Shown here in pieces: positions 17,163 through 25,739 of a DNA stretch of 35,570 nt (within the stretch, counting starts at the first letter, position 1; every line of letters begins with the position of its first letter). Origin of the DNA: Candidatus Gastranaerophilales bacterium (GTDB lineage Bacteria > Cyanobacteriota > Vampirovibrionia > Gastranaerophilales > Gastranaerophilaceae); NCBI GenBank assembly GCA_944323405.1, contig CALUSJ010000124.1:1-35570 (forward strand), given 5' to 3'. The notes below the pieces were generated by a model. That model was not told the origin of the DNA. It saw only the letters and a list, made by a program, of their open reading frames with translations, and searched no databases. A program made the position numbers and the translations under genes.

Positions 17163-19031
17163 TTAACTTAACTTCTCAATTAAAGCTGCATGTTTAGACG
17201 CAAATTCTTTTCCTCTTGATATAATTGCCGCCTTCAATATTGCATGCAAATCTATCGGTGTAAGTTCTTTATAGTTATTCGGAAGTCTTAATGACCAGTT
17301 TTGATCACCAGATGTTCCCGGCCTATTATACACATCATTAATTTGGAAGTAATCCGTAAAGAACATTTGAATATTTTTTGCTTTTGAAGCAAATATTTCT
17401 GTAATTTTAACAAACTTCAAATATTCTTTATCCTGAGTCAGCCTTACAATAATATCATCCTTATTTTCGGCTTCAGCAAACAAATCCTCAACCAGATTTT
17501 TAGCATGTAAATATCCTTCATGAGTATTAATCATGCTGTCTGCCCACATAGAAATCGGGAGATTGTCGTGCGTTCCGACCATTGTCCAAACATTCTCACC
17601 GATATTTTTACATCTATAAGGATGTTCCGGCTTTTCAGGAACAACAAACTGAGTTAATCTCATACCCTGCAAACCGTATTTTTTCATAACTGCATCAACA
17701 GGATTTGTCAGCGTTCCTAAATCCTCACATACAATTGCATTTTTATCTAAGCCGCATTCTTTAGCTGCTGCAATAACTATCTTCTCTATAAAGCGGCCAT
17801 AAAGCTTAATCTGCTCTTCAGATAAAGTCTTTACTCTTTTTTCCTTATCAGCTTCAAGAGTCCAGTCCAAATCCTCATTTTTTGCAATTGCATACTTAGA
17901 AAGCTCTGGGTGCTCTGGTGAAGAATACAATCTTCCAGCTCCTTCTTCGCACATCGGCTTTTTACCTACTTTATAAACCCAAGGGTCAATTAAACCAACA
18001 ATATGGTCAATTCTTACACCGCCGGGATTTTCTTTGAACATCTTTTTATAAAGATTTTTCATGAGCTTTCCGCCTTCCCCCAAAGAATTGTCTTCATTAA
18101 ACATTTTTTCAGGATCCATCACCGGGAAACCCCATGCCTGACCATCTTTTGAGAAGTAATCCGGCGGGCAGCCTAAATACCAGCCGTCCAAAAATAAAGA
18201 CTGATACGCCCAAGCATCTCTATCTGAAAACGCAACTTGTCTATCAGCTATCATTTTAATACCTTTTGATAAGGCAAATTTCTTTGTTTCTTCATTCTGA
18301 ACTTCCAAAACAAATTGACAAAATTTATAAAAATCTATTTCATCTTCATATTTCTTCTTGACTTCATCAATTCTCTTTGCGTAAGCCTTCTTTTCTTCAT
18401 CAGACTTTGGATTCATCAACTTCTTATCAGTTTCATTTTTCCAAGTGTACCAAAAATCATTATCATTCTCGATAGAAAGAGCTTCATACAAAGAATCATT
18501 ATCGAGCCAAGCTGAATTTTCTTTCTTGAATTTTTCAAAATCTTTTTTCAAAGGAGAACCCAACAAACCGCCGTGGATTTCTTTAAAATTACTCCAAGCT
18601 TCTTTTAATGCTTCATTTTGAGCTTTTGTTATATAAGTATAAGCGGTTTTCCCCTGATTTTGGTTAGGATTTGCTGCCACAACTTTTTCATAAGTCGCTT
18701 GTGACAATATGTTATCCCATTTTTTTTCAGTTAATTGTTTTAAATCAATAAACAAAGGATTCCCGGAAAAAATTGTTCCAGTATATGGTGAAGAGTCTGA
18801 GACTTTCGTTTTTCCAGCAGGACCAAGCTGTATGGCATTAAAAATTCCATGAGCATAATCTATAAGCTCATGCCCTGCTTCAGAATTGAATGTACCAAAA
18901 CCAGTATCCTCACCTTCTTTTGAAGGGAAACTGCTTCCGTGAATAATCAAAGCAAAGTTTTCTTTGCCCAATGCTTTTAACGCTTCTGATACAAGTTTTG
19001 TATCTATTTTTTGTGATGTTAAACAGACCAT
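17163..19031 (-). CDS. malQ: 4-alpha-glucanotransferase (GH77, amylomaltase-like)
   Basis: Disproportionates alpha-1,4-glucans in glycogen/maltodextrin metabolism. The GH77 catalytic triad is visible: nucleophile Asp342 in GGVRIDHIVGL, acid/base Glu436 in VCEDLG, and Asp489 in VGTHDNLP. Also seen are LGPAGKTKVSDSSPYTGTIFSGNPLFIDL (about 69-97) and CPPDYFSKDGQAWGFPV (288-304). At 622 residues it is over 100 longer than typical amylomaltases; the excess is a Lys/Glu-rich stretch near 125-235. The usual GD-x-P motif before the substrate loop reads MIADRQVAFSD. These changes make it a divergent member. ATG 19031 has AAGGAG nine bases upstream. Symbol by family, confidence moderate. Confidence 0.88.
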   Translation of the reverse strand: MVCLTSQKIDTKLVSEALKALGKENFALIIHGSSFPSKEGEDTGFGTFNSEAGHELIDYAHGIFNAIQLGPAGKTKVSDSSPYTGTIFSGNPLFIDLKQLTEKKWDNILSQATYEKVVAANPNQNQGKTAYTYITKAQNEALKEAWSNFKEIHGGLLGSPLKKDFEKFKKENSAWLDNDSLYEALSIENDNDFWYTWKNETDKKLMNPKSDEEKKAYAKRIDEVKKKYEDEIDFYKFCQFVLEVQNEETKKFALSKGIKMIADRQVAFSDRDAWAYQSLFLDGWYLGCPPDYFSKDGQAWGFPVMDPEKMFNEDNSLGEGGKLMKNLYKKMFKENPGGVRIDHIVGLIDPWVYKVGKKPMCEEGAGRLYSSPEHPELSKYAIAKNEDLDWTLEADKEKRVKTLSEEQIKLYGRFIEKIVIAAAKECGLDKNAIVCEDLGTLTNPVDAVMKKYGLQGMRLTQFVVPEKPEHPYRCKNIGENVWTMVGTHDNLPISMWADSMINTHEGYLHAKNLVEDLFAEAENKDDIIVRLTQDKEYLKFVKITEIFASKAKNIQMFFTDYFQINDVYNRPGTSGDQNWSLRLPNNYKELTPIDLHAILKAAIISRGKEFASKHAALIEKLS

Positions 19032-19102
19032 AAATTTTTACTCCTTATCTTCTCTTTATTGAGTGTATCATTTACAAGAACTAATTTCAACGGGTTATTA
19101 TT

Positions 19103-19504
19103 TTATTGGGTTTTCTTGCGTAAATATGATTCAAAGCTCTTATCTTCAACTTTGTATCCGCATCCTTCGTGTAGTTTCCCTGGATAAGCAATCTTTCTGG
19201 CCGGATAATTTCTACACATTTTCAGCCTCTTTTCATAAACCGAACACAGCCCTTCTTCTGTAACATATTTGCACGCAAAAATCAAATTTCCAGCTTCATC
19301 CTTACCCCTAATATAAAAGCGTCTGTATGCAGGAAAAAGAAATTGCATAATCTTAAAATCTGTTGTTGTATAAGTGTCAAAACTGTACATATAGCGGCAG
19401 CATTTCCCGCATTTCAAGCACTTTCCAGTAATTTTATATTCCATCTTCTCCACTACAAAATAAGATAAAATTTCATTCTTTAAAATTGTCAAAAAACTTA
19501 ACAT
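19103..19504 (-). CDS. YkgJ-family cysteine-cluster protein
   Basis: Putative zinc- or iron-chelating small protein. Eight cysteines are arranged as C-x2-C-x2-CC (GKCLKCGKCCRYM), then a C in FACKYV, C in GLCSVY, C in KMCRNYP and C in EGCGYK, the pattern of the YkgJ family (often described as an Fe-S/Zn cluster domain). The biochemical role is unknown in the family. Start is uncertain: ATG 19504 (MLSFLTILKN...) follows TTGGAGAAA closely. A later ATG (MEYKITGKC) follows GTGGAGAAG, and a longer TTG start overlaps the PBP promoter. It lies 71 bases upstream of the glucanotransferase gene, same strand. Confidence 0.8.
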   Translation of the reverse strand: MLSFLTILKNEILSYFVVEKMEYKITGKCLKCGKCCRYMYSFDTYTTTDFKIMQFLFPAYRRFYIRGKDEAGNLIFACKYVTEEGLCSVYEKRLKMCRNYPARKIAYPGKLHEGCGYKVEDKSFESYLRKKTQ

Positions 19505-19537
19505 TTTCTCCAAAAAATCTCCGATAATATATTTATT

Positions 19538-19546
19538 TGATAGAAT
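19538..19546 (+). promoter_or_regulatory. extended -10 of the PBP gene
   Basis: TGATAGAAT, matching the TGnTAnAAT elements of this window. The ATG follows 34 bases later. No convincing -35. Confidence 0.4.
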
Positions 19547-19580
19547 ATAAACATAGTACAAACTTTGAGAGAAAAAAACA

Positions 19581-21749
19581 ATGGGAAATTACAATATTCC
19601 AAAGACTCGAAAGAGCAAATCTAAAAAGGTTAGAATAGATAATCCTCTATGGAATTTTATTGCCGGTATAACTGTATTTATTTTAGGAGTTGCTTTGGCA
19701 GGCATGCTCGCTCTTAAACTTTATCTAGCATCTTTACCTCCAATAAAAAATCTTAATACGCTGAAACCAAATATAGTAACCACGTTTTGCGCAAGCAACG
19801 GTGAAGTCATTAAAACATTTGCTGCATATACATATTCAAATGTTGAGCTAAAAGAAGTTCCTGAACAGCTTGTAAAAGCAATTATTGCAACCGAAGATAA
19901 AAACTTTTATACTCACCCTGGGTATGACATCTTAGGCCTTGCTCGCTCAATGGTTGCAAATATCTTAGCCGGACATGTTGTCCAGGGCGCAAGTACTATT
20001 ACTCAGCAGCTTTCAAGGATTCTATTCCTTTCTAACGAAAAAACTTTCACAAGAAAAATCAAAGAATTACAAGTCGCTGCTAGAATAGAAAAAACCATTT
20101 CTAAAGATAAAATCCTTGAAATGTACTTAAATAATGTTTATTTAGGCTCAGGTGCTTATGGAGTTAAGAGTGCTGCAAGAATATACTTCAATAAAAATCT
20201 TAACCAGCTTACATTGCCGGAAATGGCACTTATAGCAGGCCTTCCTCAAGCACCGTCGGTATATTCTCCATATAACAATATTGAACTTGCTAAAAAACGC
20301 AGAAATCAGGTTCTGTTAAGAATGTATAAAATGCAATACATTGACAAAGAAACATATGAGAATGCAAAAAAATCATCAATCGTACTTTCAAACATGCCTA
20401 TAATGTATGCTACAAATAAAGCACCTTATTTCTGTGATTATGTCATGAAAGAACTCCATAAACTTGGTTTTACAGAAGATGAAATAGTAAATGGCGGCTA
20501 TAAAGTAGTTACAACTCTTGATTACAAAGCTCAGGTTAAAGCAAATGAAGCTATATTGAAAAACTTAAATGCCTGGGGCTTAAAGAGCGACAAAAACCAA
20601 GCAGCAGTATTTTCGTTCAGCCCTCTGGACGGCCGTATTTTGGTATACTCAGGCGGTAAAGATTATTCTAAGAGCCAGTACGACAGAGTAACTCAATCTC
20701 TCCGGCCATCAGGTTCGGCCTTCAAACCATTTATATACACGGCAGCTATAGAAAAAGGCTACTCTCCTAATGATATGATAGATGATCTGCCTTTTAAAGT
20801 CGGAGATTGGACACCTAAAAACTATGGCAACAAATATAGAGGCCCAATACCTTTATACACAGCGTTAATGGTTTCTTCTAACGTTTGTACTGCAAGATTA
20901 ATGGACGCAATAGGCGTAAGACCCGTTATCCAGCTTGCAAGAGTTATGGGGATTACGACTCCTATACCTTATGACTATACGATTTCATTAGGTTCCAACA
21001 GCGTAAAACTATTCGAAATGACACGTGCGTATGGTGTATTCGCTAATGGAGGATTTAAAGTTGAACCGTACGCTATAGAAAGAATTGAGTCTTCAAGAGG
21101 AACAATCCTTTATGAGGCTAAAAAAGCCCGCTCCAGCAAGGTTCTAAATATAAATACAGCCGCTACAATGACTGCTATTATGAAAACCGTTATTACAAAT
21201 GGTACAGGTCGTGCAGCTAATATCGGAAAACCTGCAGCTGGAAAAACAGGTACAACAGATGACTGTAAAGATGCATACTTTATAGGCTTTACGCCAGATG
21301 TCGTTACCGGCGTCTGGGTTGGGAATGATGACAACTCTCGAATGGGCGAGCTCACAGGCGGTACAGTCCCCGCAAAAATTTGGAGAGATGTCATGTTAGT
21401 AGCAACAGAGCAATACGGAAACACGGATTTTGAATATCCAGAAATTATCCTTAATCCGTTCAAAGCTCCGGGCGTATCTATTATTCCTCAGAGTGAAGCA
21501 AAAAAAGAATTAGAAGAGGCTGAGCAAAAGGCTAAAGAGGCAGAAGAAAAGAAAAACGCACCGCCTGAGCCACCTGTTGTAAAGCCAGACAGTATTAAAC
21601 CTTTAGATATAATTCAAATGCCGAATATCATCAGGAAAAAAGAGCCTGCTCCAACAGTAGAAGTTCCGCAAGAACGGTTAAACGAAGAAGCGCCGGTTCA
21701 ATATGCTCCCGTCCCTATGACTACAGCACCGGTTGGAAATCAACAATAA
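19581..21749 (+). CDS. class A penicillin-binding protein (bifunctional glycosyltransferase/transpeptidase)
   Basis: Peptidoglycan polymerase and cross-linker at the inner membrane. A basic cytoplasmic N-terminus precedes a transmembrane helix at about 24-50. GT51 domain: catalytic Glu105 in ATEDKNFYTHPG, GASTITQQLSR (136-146), RKIKELQVAARIE (158-170), LEMYLNNVYLGSGAYG (179-194). Transpeptidase: Ser379-Ala-Phe-Lys382 (GSAFKPF), Ser432-Ser-Asn434, Lys555-Thr-Gly557. From about 635 the tail is Glu/Pro-rich and probably disordered. The 722-residue length fits PBP1A types. The next gene starts 17 bases downstream, likely the same operon. Symbols mrcA and ponA are both in use, so I leave it empty. 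Confidence 0.95.
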   Translation: MGNYNIPKTRKSKSKKVRIDNPLWNFIAGITVFILGVALAGMLALKLYLASLPPIKNLNTLKPNIVTTFCASNGEVIKTFAAYTYSNVELKEVPEQLVKAIIATEDKNFYTHPGYDILGLARSMVANILAGHVVQGASTITQQLSRILFLSNEKTFTRKIKELQVAARIEKTISKDKILEMYLNNVYLGSGAYGVKSAARIYFNKNLNQLTLPEMALIAGLPQAPSVYSPYNNIELAKKRRNQVLLRMYKMQYIDKETYENAKKSSIVLSNMPIMYATNKAPYFCDYVMKELHKLGFTEDEIVNGGYKVVTTLDYKAQVKANEAILKNLNAWGLKSDKNQAAVFSFSPLDGRILVYSGGKDYSKSQYDRVTQSLRPSGSAFKPFIYTAAIEKGYSPNDMIDDLPFKVGDWTPKNYGNKYRGPIPLYTALMVSSNVCTARLMDAIGVRPVIQLARVMGITTPIPYDYTISLGSNSVKLFEMTRAYGVFANGGFKVEPYAIERIESSRGTILYEAKKARSSKVLNINTAATMTAIMKTVITNGTGRAANIGKPAAGKTGTTDDCKDAYFIGFTPDVVTGVWVGNDDNSRMGELTGGTVPAKIWRDVMLVATEQYGNTDFEYPEIILNPFKAPGVSIIPQSEAKKELEEAEQKAKEAEEKKNAPPEPPVVKPDSIKPLDIIQMPNIIRKKEPAPTVEVPQERLNEEAPVQYAPVPMTTAPVGNQQ

Positions 21750-21766
21750 AATAAACGAGGTAAAAA

Positions 21767-22654
21767 ATGGTTAAAGAATTAAACAATATAACAGCAGAAA
21801 ATAAACATCAAACCGCAACGCTGGAAAAAGGCGAAAATGATATTAGTTATATCTCAAGCGGAGAACTGGATTATACTGATATAATTGCGATGGGCAAAGG
21901 TTTAAATGTAATAAGCGAATTCTTTGATGTTAATGCTGCTGCTATAATCAATAAGGCAAATATTTCGGCCGTTGCACTCGGGAAATCACTGGAAGACGCT
22001 CTCCAAAAAGCAATAGATTCCAATCCCATTGATTATATGAACTCCGTGCTTGTCGTATCCTCTGAGGTAAATTCTGATATTGCAAAGCTTTTAGAAAACA
22101 CAAACAAAATTGCAGCCCCAAAATTCACTCCAAATGCAGAAGAGCTGCTCGCTAAAAAAGGGGTAACTTATGTAAAAATTAACACTCCGCTTAAAGATTA
22201 TAAAAAATTTCTCTCTGAAAGCATTAAAATAACACCTTTTGGAATATTAAAACAAACACCAAATATGAGTGAGCTTAATAAAGACACTTTTAAGATTCTA
22301 TCAAAAACAAAACCAACTGTTGAGCAGATAGAAGACGCCGTATTTGCTTGGAAAATTTCTAAACATGCAAATTCTAGAGCTATAGTCATTGCAAAAGATT
22401 TATGTACTGTTGCAATTTCGCAGGGATTAGGCGCCTCGTCTGCTGAATACGCACTGGATTTTTCCTGTGACAGTTCTAAAGATGCAATAATGGCAATGGA
22501 TTTACCTGCTGCAATTCATGACATAAATGTTGCAGCTCAAGGCCGAATTAGCACCATTATCGCACCATCTGCGGCCGCAGATGTAATTAACATGGCCGAT
22601 AAATATAATATGGTTCTCATTACAACTGGCATAACAAATGCTCTATACAGCTAA
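21767..22654 (+). CDS. stand-alone, degenerate AICAR transformylase (PurH C-terminal)-like protein, 295 aa
   Basis: The whole chain follows the AICARFT half of PurH. ELDYTDIIAMGKGLNVISEFFDVNAAAIINKAN (33-65) aligns with the PurH segment leading to NPCG. LEDALQKAIDSNPID (75-89) aligns with the following helix, AVFAWKISKHANSRAIVIAKD (191-211) with the transformylase Lys-His/SNAI region, and DLPAAIHDINVAAQGRISTIIAPS (245-268) with the C-terminal lobe. However, the IMP cyclohydrolase (MGS-like) domain is absent. NPCG reads NISA (65-68), FGG reads MNS (91-93), SNAI reads SRAI, and the FFPF segment is missing. It is probably not an active transformylase, perhaps a regulatory or binding paralogue. 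RBS GAGG; 17 bases after the PBP gene. Its stop overlaps the convergent DAHP synthase stop. Confidence 0.7.
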   Translation: MVKELNNITAENKHQTATLEKGENDISYISSGELDYTDIIAMGKGLNVISEFFDVNAAAIINKANISAVALGKSLEDALQKAIDSNPIDYMNSVLVVSSEVNSDIAKLLENTNKIAAPKFTPNAEELLAKKGVTYVKINTPLKDYKKFLSESIKITPFGILKQTPNMSELNKDTFKILSKTKPTVEQIEDAVFAWKISKHANSRAIVIAKDLCTVAISQGLGASSAEYALDFSCDSSKDAIMAMDLPAAIHDINVAAQGRISTIIAPSAAADVINMADKYNMVLITTGITNALYS

Positions 22655-23664
22655 ACTATTTCTTTACCAACAATCGGAGCTATTTGTTTAATCTGTTTAT
22701 ATAAAAGATCATACTGCCAAGGATAAAGAGATTGAGCACCATCACAAACTGCTCTATCAGGATCGTGGTGCACTTCTATAATCAACCCGTCGCATCCTGC
22801 TGCAACAGCTGCTCTTGACATAGGCTCAACCTTATCTCGCAAACCAGTTGCGTGCGAAGGATCAACTATAATCGGCAAATGGCTCAATTTCTTAATAACA
22901 GGAATCGCCGTTAAATCAAGCGTATTTCTTGTGTATTTCTCAAAAGTTCTTATACCACGTTCGCAAAGTATAACCTGATTGTTTCCCCCAGCCATAATAT
23001 ATTCGGCAGACATAAGCCATTCTTCATATGTAGAAGAAAGACCACGCTTAAGAATAACTGGTTTATGCGCATGTCCAAGTTCTTTTAGCAGATTAAAATT
23101 CTGCATATTTCTTGCGCCAACCTGAAGGATATCAACATATTTCTCAAACATTTCAAGCTGTGCAACCTCCATAATCTCAGAAGTTACAGCCATACCGTGG
23201 TTATCAGCAACACTTCTTATAATCTTCAGCCCTTCTTCTCCGAGCCCTTGAAAAGCATAAGGACTCGTTCTTGGCTTAAAAGCTCCGCCTCTTATAATTT
23301 TTACATTAGATTCTTCAAGCTCCTGTGCTGTTTCATCCATCTGATCATATGATTCTATTGTACAAGGCCCGGCAATAAGCCCAGTGTATTTGTCGCCAAA
23401 TTTAACACCATTCACCTCTACAACAGTGTCCTTACCTTGACAAGCCCTTGCCGCAAGTTTATAATTCGTGGTTAATTTTATAACTTCATCTACGCCTGGA
23501 AGCAATTCAAAATCACGCTGATCAACTTCTTTAACACCTATTGCATGTACAACCGTTCTGGCTTCTCCATGAGAAACCCTCGCTTCAAATCCTTTAGACT
23601 CTATAAACAACTCTACACGCTTAATATCTTTTTCTGATGCGTGGCTATTCATTACAACTAGCAT
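22651..23664 (-). CDS. aroF: 3-deoxy-7-phosphoheptulonate synthase (DAHP synthase, type I-beta)
   Basis: Condenses PEP and erythrose-4-phosphate, the first step of the shikimate pathway. N-terminal ferredoxin-like regulatory domain (about 1-70, MLVVMNSHASEKDIKRVELFIESKGF...) is followed by the TIM barrel: AGPCTIES, IIRGGAFKPRTSPYAFQGLGEEGL, VGARNMQNFNLL, ILKRGLSST, VDPSHATG and IIEVHHDPDRAVCDGAQSL. The 337 residues and the N-terminal domain match the Thermotoga/Bacillus-type enzyme, where this domain mediates aromatic amino acid feedback. ATG 23664 follows GGAGG by eleven bases. It overlaps the convergent upstream gene by 4 bases, with interlocked stop codons and no terminator between. aroF, aroG and aroA have all been used; aroF is by convention. 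Confidence 0.95.
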   Translation of the reverse strand: MLVVMNSHASEKDIKRVELFIESKGFEARVSHGEARTVVHAIGVKEVDQRDFELLPGVDEVIKLTTNYKLAARACQGKDTVVEVNGVKFGDKYTGLIAGPCTIESYDQMDETAQELEESNVKIIRGGAFKPRTSPYAFQGLGEEGLKIIRSVADNHGMAVTSEIMEVAQLEMFEKYVDILQVGARNMQNFNLLKELGHAHKPVILKRGLSSTYEEWLMSAEYIMAGGNNQVILCERGIRTFEKYTRNTLDLTAIPVIKKLSHLPIIVDPSHATGLRDKVEPMSRAAVAAGCDGLIIEVHHDPDRAVCDGAQSLYPWQYDLLYKQIKQIAPIVGKEIV

Positions 23665-23743
23665 TTTTTATTTAACCTCCAGTATGAATAATTATAACGC
23701 AAAGATAAAAAGTTTCAAAAGTTTATATCTTAAAAAAAAGAAC

Positions 23744-23767
23744 GAGAGCAGCTTTCCTACTGCTCTC
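23744..23767. terminator. terminator hairpin after the metallopeptidase gene
   Basis: GAGAGCAG (23744-23751) pairs with CTGCTCTC (23760-23767). On the minus strand it is followed by a run of eight T residues, and there is also a shorter T-tract on the plus side. Confidence 0.88.
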
Positions 23768-23793
23768 ATTTTTCTTATATATAAGTAAAACCT

Positions 23794-25689
23794 CTATTCA
23801 TTTAATAATTTATCTGCAAGAGGTGATTCAACACGGCCATTCAAAGTCTTTGAGACTTTTTTAATATTTTCGGCCATTTTTTCCATCTCTGGTGTCCATA
23901 CAAAATAATCCGTCACATATTTCTCTGCTTTAGAAAAATCACCTTTCATCTGCACCTGAATAATCTCTTCAAGCATTTTTCTAGCCGTCGGAACCATTTT
24001 GTCAATGTTTACATTCAAAACGCCGTCTTTTGAAATCTCAATAGCTCCTTCTTTTATAAAATAATAGTTCTGCATTACAGAACGCACCCTGTGAGCTTGG
24101 CTCATTGTCGGCTTTGAAGTCATCATATTATCAGCAGCATAAGTAACTATTATTTGTTCTCTCTGCTCTGGAGTATACATGCCGGCTTCCGTCAAGACAT
24201 CAAGCATAGCAAGAGAAATCATATCCGCCTTATTTTCTTCAATTATTGATTTGTATTTCCCCAAACCCTCTGTTCCAGATTTAGGCCCGAGAGAATGTCC
24301 GTTTTCGTGTCCTACCGTAAACCAATGGTCTGCTTCATCATTATAATATTTGTGAAGTTCTGGGTTTAAAGTTGCATCCAGCCTTTTCTTCATTTTTTCT
24401 CTGGCATCTTCTGATGTTATAAGACGGATTTGTCTATGGTAAACATTTCTTCTTCCTCCATCCAATTCTCTTATAGAAAGTTTATCATCATTCGGAAGAT
24501 TTTCAGCAAGCGTAATTCCAGCTCTAAATTCTCCGACATCACCCGTTACAGCAACTAAATCCGCATCAACCATTGTCTGCTTGGAATCCTGACCGTCAGG
24601 GTTAATATTCTGAATATAATCATCCTTAAACGGCATATTCTGAGCCATCAAAGGCAAAAACATCTTAACGTTTAAAATTGCATCCGTACCTTTCTTATTA
24701 ATAATCCCGACTCTTCCGCCAAGAAAATCTTTTGCTACAGGCACAATACCATTTTCATCCAATAATTTTTTGAGTTCAGGATTCTCCACAACCGTCTCTG
24801 TTAACTCATCAGAATAATTTTCTCTTGTAATCGTAAATTCTAATGGCGTATCCTGTAAAGTTGCCCACTTTTTATCAGCATAAGCATCTAACATCGGATC
24901 GGCCGTTCTCAAAGCCTTTGCCTGCAATTTAAGAAACTCATTAAAATCAGCATTCGTAGAAGTTTCCGCAGCTTTTTCAAGCTCCGATGCCATATAGGCA
25001 AAATCATCTCTGAACTTATCTACATAATCCGTTGCAACAAGCTCATTTCCAGCCCTTTCAACAACAGAACGCTGGTTAAGGATTTTCGCTACCTCGTCAA
25101 CTTTCCCGTTTTTTAGCATGTTGATTAAGATTTGATGAAACTCTTCTTTCTCTAAATCTTGAGGATAAACACCTTTGCCGGGACGCATTGAAACACCCTT
25201 AGCAAGTTCAATCATGTTGCTTTCTCTATCTAAAGAACAAACACCCTTTTGTGCGTCAAAAAGAATTTTTGTTAATTTAGCATCCTCATTCCCTTTTTCA
25301 ATCTCTTTTTCTAAATACTCTTTAAAAGGCAAATTATTCGGATTATCAAGCTGCATATTTACTTTATCCAAAACAACAGCAGCCCTCACAAGATGCTTCA
25401 GTGCCTCTTTATCGCCGTCTGCAAGTTCCAAATACTCAGGTGCATCAACAGCCAGCATTTTTTTAGTCGTTAAATAATCTTTGTGCGTCCTCTTCTCTAA
25501 CTCTTCATGCGAAAGATTCAGCGCAAAATCTTTTTTGCCAATATTGACATTATTAATAATACTCATCTTATCAAGCTCCTTTACTAACTTATTTTCATTA
25601 GGACAACTCTCACCAGCAAAAGATGGTGTTTTGTTATTTTTTATATTTAAAGAATGTACACTAACTCGACTAATTGGGTCAATATTCAT
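23794..25689 (-). CDS. putative zinc metallopeptidase, dipeptidyl-peptidase III (M49)-like, 631 aa
   Basis: The C-terminal half carries His461-Glu-Asn-Gly-His465 (VGHENGHSLGP) and, 19 residues on, Glu484-Glu485-Asn-Lys-Ala-Asp (IIEENKADMISLAML). This is the paired zinc-site layout of the M49 family, where the first motif is HExxGH or, in some bacteria, HExxH, and the second EExxA(D/E). Length and helix-rich sequence also fit. No signal peptide is seen; instead the N-terminus MNIDPISRVSVHSLN...TPSFAGE has a lineage-style pattern ending F-A-G. Expression looks leaderless: extended -10 TGATATAAT ends six bases before the ATG and there is no ribosome site. A terminator follows. Peptidase activity is inferred from motifs only. 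Confidence 0.7.
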   Translation of the reverse strand: MNIDPISRVSVHSLNIKNNKTPSFAGESCPNENKLVKELDKMSIINNVNIGKKDFALNLSHEELEKRTHKDYLTTKKMLAVDAPEYLELADGDKEALKHLVRAAVVLDKVNMQLDNPNNLPFKEYLEKEIEKGNEDAKLTKILFDAQKGVCSLDRESNMIELAKGVSMRPGKGVYPQDLEKEEFHQILINMLKNGKVDEVAKILNQRSVVERAGNELVATDYVDKFRDDFAYMASELEKAAETSTNADFNEFLKLQAKALRTADPMLDAYADKKWATLQDTPLEFTITRENYSDELTETVVENPELKKLLDENGIVPVAKDFLGGRVGIINKKGTDAILNVKMFLPLMAQNMPFKDDYIQNINPDGQDSKQTMVDADLVAVTGDVGEFRAGITLAENLPNDDKLSIRELDGGRRNVYHRQIRLITSEDAREKMKKRLDATLNPELHKYYNDEADHWFTVGHENGHSLGPKSGTEGLGKYKSIIEENKADMISLAMLDVLTEAGMYTPEQREQIIVTYAADNMMTSKPTMSQAHRVRSVMQNYYFIKEGAIEISKDGVLNVNIDKMVPTARKMLEEIIQVQMKGDFSKAEKYVTDYFVWTPEMEKMAENIKKVSKTLNGRVESPLADKLLNE

Positions 25690-25695
25690 AACCCA

Positions 25696-25704
25696 ATTAT
25701 ATCA
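25696..25704 (-). promoter_or_regulatory. extended -10 for a leaderless transcript
   Basis: On the minus strand TGATATAAT, then six bases, then ATG (25689). Expected initiation is at or next to the A of ATG. Confidence 0.55.
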
Positions 25705-25739
25705 CCAAAATCTTAAAACTGAAAAACAAAATATTTAAA

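Noticed and set aside
19505-19561. The 5' extension of the YkgJ frame translates to MYYVYILSNK, which looks like the start of a GIY-YIG nuclease.
   Set aside because: It continues straight into an unrelated cysteine-cluster protein without the GIY-YIG core, has a TTG start with no ribosome site, and overlaps the extended -10 of the divergent PBP gene. It is most likely coincidence, at best a decayed fragment.
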